Source: Microvirga arsenatis (lineage in GTDB: Bacteria > Pseudomonadota > Alphaproteobacteria > Rhizobiales > Beijerinckiaceae). From it: DNA of 64,000 nucleotides. The notes beneath the pieces were generated by a model. It searched no databases, had not been told where the DNA came from, and saw only the letters and a program-made list of their open reading frames with translations. How positions within the stretch are numbered: the first letter of the stretch is position 1; every line of letters begins with the position of its first letter. Below are positions 57,525 through 64,000 of the stretch, piece by piece. Position numbers and translations under genes: made by a program. The stretch spans positions 62,001 to 126,000 of the forward strand of contig NZ_JAAAXJ010000009.1 of NCBI RefSeq assembly GCF_009910705.1, given 5' to 3'.

Positions 57525-59933
57525 ATGGCCGACCCGGCCCTTCCTCCCCCTCACCCGGTTCAACCGGCTTCAGGCTCGCCCATGTTCACGGTCGGGGGCA
57601 TCGTGCTTGCCATCGGCGGGCTCTATTTCGGCCGCGACATCTTCATCCCCTTCGCACTCGCCATTCTCCTGAGCTTCGCGCTCACGCCCCTGGTGAACTG
57701 GCTGCGGCACCTGAGGCTGCCCCGGATCGCCGCCGTCATCGTCGCGGTCACCCTCGCCTTCGTCCTCATCGGCGGCATCGCCTTCGTGGTAGGGCGCCAG
57801 CTGGTCCAGCTCGCCAACAACCTGCCGACCTATCAGACCACGATCACCGAGAAGATCCGCTCCCTGCAGACATCCGCCCCTGGCGGCGGAATCGTGGACA
57901 AGGTCACAACGACCATCCAGGACCTCAGCAAGGAGATCTCGGGCGAGGAGAAGAAGGGCACCGAGCAGCCGGCACCGACGCTCGGCGGCGCCGCCCCGCC
58001 CCAGGAGCCGATCACGGTCAGGCTCGAGCAGCCCCAGGCCCAGCCGCTCGAGATCATCCGCACCATCGTCGGCCCGCTGCTCGCGCCGCTGGCCACGGCG
58101 GGCCTGGTCGTCATCTTCGTGATCTTCGTGCTGCTCGAGCGGGAGGATCTGCGCGACCGCTTCATCAAGCTCGCAGGCGCCGGCGACCTTCAGAAGAGCA
58201 CCCAGGCGCTCAACGACGCCGCGGCGCGGGTGAGCCGCTACCTGCTCATGCAGCTCGTGGTGAACCTCACCTATGGCATTCCCATCGGCATCGGCCTCTA
58301 CTTCATCGGCGTTCCCAACGCCGTGCTCTGGGGCCTGCTCGCGGCCGTGCTGCGTTTCGTGCCCTATCTCGGTCCGTTTCTGGCTGCGCTCTTCCCGATC
58401 GCCCTTGCCATTGCCGTCGATCCCGGATGGTCGATGCTCCTGTGGGTGATCGGCCTTTTCCTTGTCGCGGAGCTCATCAGCAACAACGTGATCGAACCCT
58501 GGCTCTACGGGTCCAGCACGGGACTGTCCTCGCTTGCGATCATCATGGCGGCGATCTTCTGGACCTCCCTCTGGGGTCCGGTGGGCCTGTTCCTGGCGAC
58601 CCCGCTCACCGTCTGCCTCGTGGTGATCGGGCGCTACGTGCCGCAGCTCGAGTTCCTCGGCGTTCTCCTCGGCAGCGATCCCGTGCTCGCGCCCGAGGAG
58701 CGGCTCTACCAGCGGCTCCTCGCCGGCAATCTCGAGGAAGCGGTCGAGATCGCGGAGAATTACGTGGACGAGCACTCCTCGCGCGAGTTCTACGACCACG
58801 TCGGCATCCCCGCCCTGCGCCTCGCCGAGAACGACCGGCAGCGCAGCACCACCGACACCAATTACAGGCGCCTCGTCGCCAACACGGCCGTCTGCGTGGT
58901 GAGGGAAGTGGCCGATCACGTGCGCGAGACGCCGTCGGCTTCCGATCAGATCGAACCTGACGAGGCGAAGGCCAAGCCGTCGCCCGTCCTCTGCATCGCC
59001 GGCCGGACGGAGCTCGACCGGGCGGCTTCCGAGATGGTGGCGCAGGTCTTGGACGAGAAGGCCATCGGAGCGCGGGTCCTGCCTCCCATCTCCGTGACGG
59101 AAGGCGCCCTGGCTCAGCTCGATCTGACCGGCGTCGAGGTCGTCTGCCTGTCCTACCTCCATCCCCAGCCGCAGGTCTTCGCCCGCTACATCTGCCGCCG
59201 CCTGCGGCGGCGGGCGCCCCATGTGAAGCTCATCGTCTGCTGCTGGAACGCCCCGCCCCAGAGCAGCCATACGGAGGACATGGCCCGCCAGATGTCGGCG
59301 GATGCGGCCATCCTGTCCCTGGACGTGTGCATCGGCCAGGTGGAGGCCTGGCTCGCGCGCCAGCCTTCGCCATCCGCCTCGGGAGACGAGCCGGCACCCC
59401 TGGTCGTGGACAACGAGCATGAAAGGCTCGAGGCCCTGCGCCGGCTCGGGCTCGCCGGCCGTCGCGGACCGATCTTCGACGAAGTGTCGAAGCGCGTCGC
59501 GCAGGCTTTCGACGCGCCTATCGCCCTGGTCTCCCTGACAACGGACGAGCAGCCCGTTCCGGACGCCGCCCCGGCAGGGGATTCCGCTTCGATGCGCCGG
59601 ATCCCGCACGAGGAATCGATCTGCGGGCACGTTGCCGTCGGCGACGAAGTGGTGGTGGCCGAGGACGTCTCCAAGGATCCCCGCTTCACCGACAATCCGC
59701 TGGTGCTCGAAAAGGGCATCAGGTTCTATGCCGGCGCGCCGCTGCGCCTGTCGTCAGGCCTCGTTGTCGGTTCCCTCTGCGTGATCGACATGGAGCCGCG
59801 CCAATTCTCGGACGAGGAGCGCCGGCGCCTTCAGCAGATGGCCGATGATCTGATGGCGCAGATCGAGCGCGACGCGGCCGAACGCACGCAAAGCGGGGGC
59901 CCTCCCGTGCTCCAGGGTGCGGGTGCAGGCTGA
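57525..59933 (+). CDS. AI-2E family transporter fused to Rossmann-like and GAF domains
   Basis: An 802-residue fusion. Residues 20-380 are an AI-2E-type transporter with about eight helices (GGIVLAIGGLYFGRDIFIPF, LRFVPYLGPFLAALFPIALA, NNVIEPWLYGSSTGLSSLAI). A linker with LVANTAVCVVREVADHV leads to a Rossmann-like segment (about 485-575: SPVLCIAGRTELDRAASEMV, VEVVCLSYLHPQPQVFARY) reminiscent of B12-binding folds. Residues 632-785 form a GAF domain (FDAPIALVSLTTDEQ, ESICGHVAVGDEVVVAEDVS, FYAGAPLRLSSGLVVGSLCV). The transport activity is probably gated by ligand sensing. Confidence 0.88.
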   Translation: MADPALPPPHPVQPASGSPMFTVGGIVLAIGGLYFGRDIFIPFALAILLSFALTPLVNWLRHLRLPRIAAVIVAVTLAFVLIGGIAFVVGRQLVQLANNLPTYQTTITEKIRSLQTSAPGGGIVDKVTTTIQDLSKEISGEEKKGTEQPAPTLGGAAPPQEPITVRLEQPQAQPLEIIRTIVGPLLAPLATAGLVVIFVIFVLLEREDLRDRFIKLAGAGDLQKSTQALNDAAARVSRYLLMQLVVNLTYGIPIGIGLYFIGVPNAVLWGLLAAVLRFVPYLGPFLAALFPIALAIAVDPGWSMLLWVIGLFLVAELISNNVIEPWLYGSSTGLSSLAIIMAAIFWTSLWGPVGLFLATPLTVCLVVIGRYVPQLEFLGVLLGSDPVLAPEERLYQRLLAGNLEEAVEIAENYVDEHSSREFYDHVGIPALRLAENDRQRSTTDTNYRRLVANTAVCVVREVADHVRETPSASDQIEPDEAKAKPSPVLCIAGRTELDRAASEMVAQVLDEKAIGARVLPPISVTEGALAQLDLTGVEVVCLSYLHPQPQVFARYICRRLRRRAPHVKLIVCCWNAPPQSSHTEDMARQMSADAAILSLDVCIGQVEAWLARQPSPSASGDEPAPLVVDNEHERLEALRRLGLAGRRGPIFDEVSKRVAQAFDAPIALVSLTTDEQPVPDAAPAGDSASMRRIPHEESICGHVAVGDEVVVAEDVSKDPRFTDNPLVLEKGIRFYAGAPLRLSSGLVVGSLCVIDMEPRQFSDEERRRLQQMADDLMAQIERDAAERTQSGGPPVLQGAGAG

Positions 59934-59940
59934 CGGACCT

Positions 59941-60840
59941 TCACGATCCCTTTCGCCCGCCGAACCGGTTTTCGACCGGCCCGGTCGAGAGGGTCGCCAC
60001 GATCACGATGGCCGCACCGATGCACAGGGACAGGGTGGGAACCTCGCCGAAGGCGAGCCAGCCGGCGGCGGCGGAGAAGACGATCGAGAGATAGCCGATG
60101 GGTGCGAGCAGCCGGGCCTCCTGCTTCTGATAGGCCTGAAGCCAGCAATACTGGCCGATCTGGGCGAGGACGCCGATGAGGATGATGGCGGGAGCCTCGC
60201 TCCAGGGTATGGGCGCCCACGCGATGGCGGCGGGAACGGCCGTCAGCACCGTGAGGCCGACCGTGTAGAACAGCATGAGCACCACGGTGTCCTCGCCCGC
60301 GAGGCGTCGCGTCTGCACCACGGAGAGGGCGCCGAAGAACACGGAGCCGAAGGCCGCGAGCAGCCCGGCATTCCAGGGGATCTCGTCCGGCCGGAGCATG
60401 AGCACGATGCCGATGAACCCCACCGCCGTGAGCCCGTAGCGGATGCGGCTCACCCTCTCCCCGAGCAGGAAAGCCGCCATCGCGAGCAGGATCAGGGGGC
60501 GGGTGTAGCCGATGGCCGTGACGAGGGCGAGCGGGAGCGCCGCGAAGGCTGCGAAGTTGCAGGTGAGCGCCGCGGAGTTGAAGGCGACGCGCGCGAGATG
60601 GCCGCGGATGTTCGACAGGCTCGCCAGCTTGGCGCGGTGGCGCCACATGAGCGGCGCCACGGCCAGGAACCCGACGAGGGAGCGCAGGAAGACGAGCTGG
60701 ATGGCCGGGTAGGTTTCGCCCTTCGCCTTGACCAGGACCTGCATGACCGTGACGAGGCTCATGTCGAGCAACAGCCATCCCGCGCTGCTCCACAGGGACA
60801 CCGCAGGGCGGGCGGAGCGGCTGTCTGCTTCGGCCGCCAT
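59941..60840 (-). CDS. EamA/DMT family transporter
   Basis: A 299-residue protein with ten predicted helices in two EamA halves (LVFLRSLVGFLAVAPLMWRH, GYTRPLILLAMAAFLLGERV; second half APIGYLSIVFSAAAGWLAFG). Start at 60840, four bases after the PIG-L gene stop on the same strand, suggesting an operon (ROK, PIG-L, transporter). It may export a product of the deacetylase step. Substrate unknown. Confidence 0.88.
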   Translation of the reverse strand: MAAEADSRSARPAVSLWSSAGWLLLDMSLVTVMQVLVKAKGETYPAIQLVFLRSLVGFLAVAPLMWRHRAKLASLSNIRGHLARVAFNSAALTCNFAAFAALPLALVTAIGYTRPLILLAMAAFLLGERVSRIRYGLTAVGFIGIVLMLRPDEIPWNAGLLAAFGSVFFGALSVVQTRRLAGEDTVVLMLFYTVGLTVLTAVPAAIAWAPIPWSEAPAIILIGVLAQIGQYCWLQAYQKQEARLLAPIGYLSIVFSAAAGWLAFGEVPTLSLCIGAAIVIVATLSTGPVENRFGGRKGS

Positions 60841-60844
60841 GCGC

Positions 60845-63241
60845 TCAGGCAGGCTGCACGAGATTGGCGAGCAGGCGGAACGCGCCGGGAACGAGCTTGT
60901 CGAGCTGGTGGTGCAGCACGAGCGACACATGGGTGTGCCGCCCGCGCCCGATGCGGGCGGAGATCAGGGAGCCCTTGAGCGGGTTCTCGCCCGGATCGTT
61001 CATGGCCAGCAGTTCCTCGTAGGCGCCATCGTATTCCGCCGCGAAGTAGAGCCCCCTCTCCTTGTCCCAACCCTGCCAGTCGCCGGCCTCGATGGGATTC
61101 GGAGAGGTCAGCAGGGGGTGATCCGGCCTTAGGACCGTCACGGGAGCGGCGGGATCGGTGACGCGCCAGCGCAGCGAGGGCGAGCCGATGACGAGGCGGC
61201 GCGGCGGCGTGGCGACGGGGTCCCACGCATCGGTGGGGCGATGGTAGAGCGTCACCAGATGGCCTCCCTCCTCCACGAAACGGTGCAGACGCACGGTCGC
61301 CCCCTGAAGGTCGCGCCTGAGGCCGAAGGCGAAGATGCCGACCACAATGGTGGTGAAGGTGGAGAGGGCGCCCGCCTTCAGCTCGGCCTCGCCGAGATCC
61401 GTCACGTCGAGGCCGAGGCGGCGCATGTGAACGCCGACATTGTCGCTTCCCCCGCCCACATAGCCGATACGGGCGCCCGCCGGCAGAGCGACCTCGAGCG
61501 ACAGAACCCGCAGCTCCGCCGGCGCGATGAAGGTTGTCGGCCTGATATGGCGATAGCTGATGGTGTGGAGCGAGCTCGCAGGCCTGCCGTCGACGATGGG
61601 AACCAGCGTCGAGACGCCGGGGCGGAGCTCCCGGGGCGGCAGGGCCACCCAGTCGCTCCCTTCCCTGCGCAGGATCCAGCCCGCCGGCGCCTGCCAATCG
61701 GTCGGCTCGGCCCCGATGGCCTGCACCCGAATGCCGGAGGCTGGCCCTCCGGCCCTGATGAGCGCCACGGCCGGATCGAGAGAGAGAGATTGCGGCGGTC
61801 CGATTCTCAGGGGCTCCTCCGGGTCGAGATCGACCTCGATCCTGCGCTCGCCGACCCTGCCGGAGATGCGAACGCCTCCCTCGCCGTTGCCGTCCAGCGG
61901 ATCGAAGGCTTCGGGGTAGTTCCCGGTGTGGGGAGCCGCTGCGGGAACCGCGATCTCGACCTGCACATGTCCCGGCTCCTCGTGCATCGCGAAGGCATCG
62001 AAGCCTTCGGGAAGGCGGGGCGTCACCGCGAGGTCCGAAAGCCCGGGGGCGTCGATATGCACCTGCAGCGCCATCCGCGCGCCGGGATGAGCCGGCCCGG
62101 TGAAAAAGGCGCGGGCCGTGTTGACGCTGGCCTCGAAGAGAGCCGCATCGATCTCCCGCAGCTTCCGGTCGAGGCGATGCGCCACCCTGCCCGCCGCCCC
62201 TTCGTCCAGCCCCGCGCGGGCCTCTTCGATCCGCCGCGCCGCACGGGCGAGCGCCTCGGCAATGTGGGCGCGGTTCGGGAAGGCGGCAATGGCGGCATCG
62301 ATCTGCGCCTGCGCCTCCTGCAGGGCTGCGGCCGCCGGTCCGGTCACGCCCGGCATGGCCGCCATGTCGGCGAGGGTGGCAGGCAGATGGGCGCGGATGT
62401 CGTTCTCGGGCGTGGCCTCGCCGCCGGCCCGGAGCTTCAGGTGCAGGCTCCATCGATCAACCGGCTTGTCGCGCCACGCGCCCATGCCCTGGGACGCGTG
62501 CGCGGCGCGCGACCACTCGCCGAGCTGCTTGTAGGCGAGCCCCGTCACCTCGTCAGCGCCGGCAACCGCGAGGCTGAGCGTCACCGGCGGCGGAGGCTCC
62601 TCGTCGTCATAGGCATAGCCGGCGCCCGACCAGGCCGGAAGGTAATACTTGGACACCTGCCAGGGTCGCAGGCCCATGGCGGCGTGCTCCGGAAAGGCGG
62701 AAGGGTCGGCGGCAAGCGCGAGCGCCCTCTCGGCGGAGCGGGTCATGGCGCGGTGGTGGCCGTGCTGGCCGGGCACATCCAGGAAGGTGGGGATGACGAT
62801 GTCCGGACGATAGCGGCGATAGGCGCGCACGAGGCGCTCGACGATGCGTTCCTCGCCCCAGCGGCGAAGCGTGTCGTCGCCGTTCTTCGAGAAGCCGAAA
62901 TCATGGACCGGATCGTCGGGACCATGGCCGAGCCACGCCACATCCGCATCCATGCGGCGCGCGGCCTCTTCCATCTCCGCCGTTCTCAAGACCCCGAGAG
63001 CGCCGCCCCGCTCCGGCCCGAGCGCGTTCTGGCCGCCCTCGCCTCTCGTCGAGCAGGCGACCACGATCCGCATGCCGTAGCCGAAGCGGAGGGCGGCGAG
63101 CATGCCGTTGATCTCGTCGTCCGGGTGAGCTCCGGTATTCATGACGGTGAGCACCGAGCGCAGCCGGCTGAGGGCGCGATGCAAGCGGACCAGGGCCGGC
63201 TGATGAACGGCGCGGGCAAGGCGGCTGTGGTCATCCAGCAA
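60845..63241 (-). CDS. Large PIG-L (LmbE) family deacetylase
   Basis: A 798-residue protein. The N-terminal PIG-L/LmbE domain has TGAHPDDEINGML and the second metal motif VPGQHGHHRAMT (residues about 30-260); these enzymes remove N-acetyl groups from GlcNAc conjugates. The remaining 540 residues are unusual: a helical middle part, beta-rich regions and a ThuA/glutamine-amidotransferase-like segment near residue 600 (YVGGGSDNVGVHMRRLGL, FVEEGGHLVTLYHRPTDAWD). It overlaps the ROK gene by 11 bases. An amino-sugar conjugate is the likely substrate. Confidence 0.85.
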   Translation of the reverse strand: MLDDHSRLARAVHQPALVRLHRALSRLRSVLTVMNTGAHPDDEINGMLAALRFGYGMRIVVACSTRGEGGQNALGPERGGALGVLRTAEMEEAARRMDADVAWLGHGPDDPVHDFGFSKNGDDTLRRWGEERIVERLVRAYRRYRPDIVIPTFLDVPGQHGHHRAMTRSAERALALAADPSAFPEHAAMGLRPWQVSKYYLPAWSGAGYAYDDEEPPPPVTLSLAVAGADEVTGLAYKQLGEWSRAAHASQGMGAWRDKPVDRWSLHLKLRAGGEATPENDIRAHLPATLADMAAMPGVTGPAAAALQEAQAQIDAAIAAFPNRAHIAEALARAARRIEEARAGLDEGAAGRVAHRLDRKLREIDAALFEASVNTARAFFTGPAHPGARMALQVHIDAPGLSDLAVTPRLPEGFDAFAMHEEPGHVQVEIAVPAAAPHTGNYPEAFDPLDGNGEGGVRISGRVGERRIEVDLDPEEPLRIGPPQSLSLDPAVALIRAGGPASGIRVQAIGAEPTDWQAPAGWILRREGSDWVALPPRELRPGVSTLVPIVDGRPASSLHTISYRHIRPTTFIAPAELRVLSLEVALPAGARIGYVGGGSDNVGVHMRRLGLDVTDLGEAELKAGALSTFTTIVVGIFAFGLRRDLQGATVRLHRFVEEGGHLVTLYHRPTDAWDPVATPPRRLVIGSPSLRWRVTDPAAPVTVLRPDHPLLTSPNPIEAGDWQGWDKERGLYFAAEYDGAYEELLAMNDPGENPLKGSLISARIGRGRHTHVSLVLHHQLDKLVPGAFRLLANLVQPA

Positions 63242-64000
63242 GGGACATCTCCTCGTTCGGTTGTTCGCGCATGGCGGCCTGGGCGGTGTCGAGCCGGGGG
63301 GTCATCGTTTCCAGAAGCGGCAGGGCCGCGGCGCCGAGCGCGGCGGTGAGCCGGCCGGTCCGCCCCTGGATCAGCCGCGCCTCGCTGCGGTTCCTGCGGC
63401 GCGCGACGGACAGGGGAAGCGGCTGCATGGCCTGCGTGAGATCCTCCAGCAGGCCCGGCGGCAGCGCGCCGCCGATCACGATGGCCTCGGGGTCGAAGAG
63501 GTTTTCCAGCATCGCGATCTGCGGCGCGAGATAGGCGGCCGCCTCCGCGACCCACGCCTCGATCACCGGATGCCGCTCGCCATGCAGCTGCTCGAGGCGC
63601 GCATAGTCGACGCCGTCGATTCCCGTCGCAGCCAGCTTCTCGGCAAGGGCTTGGATCGACGCATAGGCTTCGAGGCAGCCATGCTGTCCGCAGGAGCAGC
63701 GACGGCCGCCCTTCTGCACCAGCACGTGCCCGATCTCGCCCGCGTTGCCGTTCGCTCCGCGGTAGGGCCGCCCGTCGACCATGATGCCGAGGCCGAGGCC
63801 CTGCCCGAAATAGATCAGGCAGAAGTTCTTGAGGTCCCGCGCCGCTCCGTGCAGGCGCTCGCCGACGGCGGCGGCGGTCGCATCGTTTTCCAGGGTGATG
63901 GGCGCATTCAGCATGCGCCCGATTCCGGCGGCCGCATCGAAGTCCAGCCATCCCGACAGGGTCGTCGGACCGACGGAGGTCATGCCCTCCACGTTGAACG
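63231..64000 (-). CDS. ROK family protein (5' end outside window)
   Basis: The frame continues past the right edge, so the N-terminus is missing. The ROK core is clear: LENDATAAAVGERL, YFGQGLGLGIMVDG, GNAGEIGHV and the zinc motif CSCGQHGCLEAYAS (GHx..CxCGxxGCxE type). ROK proteins are sugar kinases or NagC/XylR-type repressors; which one depends on the unseen N-terminus (a helix-turn-helix would indicate a repressor). Overlap with the PIG-L gene suggests shared amino-sugar metabolism. Confidence 0.9.
   Translation of the reverse strand, partial: FNVEGMTSVGPTTLSGWLDFDAAAGIGRMLNAPITLENDATAAAVGERLHGAARDLKNFCLIYFGQGLGLGIMVDGRPYRGANGNAGEIGHVLVQKGGRRCSCGQHGCLEAYASIQALAEKLAATGIDGVDYARLEQLHGERHPVIEAWVAEAAAYLAPQIAMLENLFDPEAIVIGGALPPGLLEDLTQAMQPLPLSVARRRNRSEARLIQGRTGRLTAALGAAALPLLETMTPRLDTAQAAMREQPNEEMSLAG

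Noticed and set aside
57570..59630. Minus-strand 686-codon open frame
   Set aside because: Antisense to the AI-2E/GAF fusion; no domain features and no ribosome site.
61241..63349. Plus-strand 702-codon open frame
   Set aside because: Antisense to the PIG-L gene, which has clear catalytic motifs on the other strand.

Overview
The window reads as chromosomal DNA of a high-GC alphaproteobacterium of the order Hyphomicrobiales. The evidence is the gene content: neighbouring hom, glpX and recJ, rplM-rpsI followed by argC, BA14K, DUF6894, DUF1236 and DUF2842 proteins, a CDC48-type ATPase, CtrA-type and EcfG-type regulatory sites, and a GAAC-N7-GAAC SOS box. A Methylobacteriaceae/Microvirga-like host is my best guess and is inference. 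I found no insertion sequence, phage, CRISPR array or rRNA operon. Three intact tRNA genes are present (Arg-UCU, Pro-UGG, Glu-UUC).

Layout. 1-5.5 kb: a partial spore-photoproduct-lyase-like gene, an SDR enzyme and a trans-4-hydroxyproline catabolic operon (epimerase, FAD D-amino-acid dehydrogenase, DapA-family deaminase) with a divergent GntR/FCD regulator. 5.5-14.9 kb: housekeeping and small genes (VTT membrane protein, complex I accessory subunit, DUF192, double cold-shock protein, sirtuin, DUF1624 membrane protein, Lrp regulator, acyl carrier protein, KDPGal aldolase, diguanylate cyclase). 14.9-22.2 kb: recJ, a GNAT gene, glpX, hom, an alaC-like aminotransferase and a lipoprotein gene, all leftward. 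22.2-33.8 kb: phaC, a FadL-type porin, an FAH-family enzyme, argC, rpsI-rplM, a GST, a thioesterase, metY and an orphan ParA-like ATPase. 34-49 kb: small exported proteins, ctaA, a three-gene signalling operon (periplasmic SUOX-fold-like protein, PAS histidine kinase, LuxR-type response regulator), an L,D-transpeptidase next to an extensin-like protein, a CDC48 ATPase, and a MarR-GNAT fusion with an exporter. 49-64 kb: a five-gene peptide ABC transporter, an ArgE-like deacetylase, a threonine-dehydratase-like enzyme, an AI-2E/GAF fusion, an EamA transporter, a large PIG-L deacetylase and a partial ROK protein.

The regulatory DNA holds the most unusual material. Upstream of argC there is a strong -35 box, a leaderless 20-codon reading frame with five arginine codons (three in a row), mutually exclusive pairing segments, and a rho-independent terminator. 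Together these look like an arginine-specific ribosome-mediated attenuator. Other noteworthy sites are an SOS-type promoter pointing at recJ with no obvious gene next to it, two exact EcfG general-stress promoters in front of small exported proteins, a full-consensus CtrA box at the orphan ParA gene, and two copies of a ~100-bp repeat that folds as a cloverleaf with compensatory changes.

All calls come from reading the sequence. No database search was possible, so family names rest on recognised motifs and layout.
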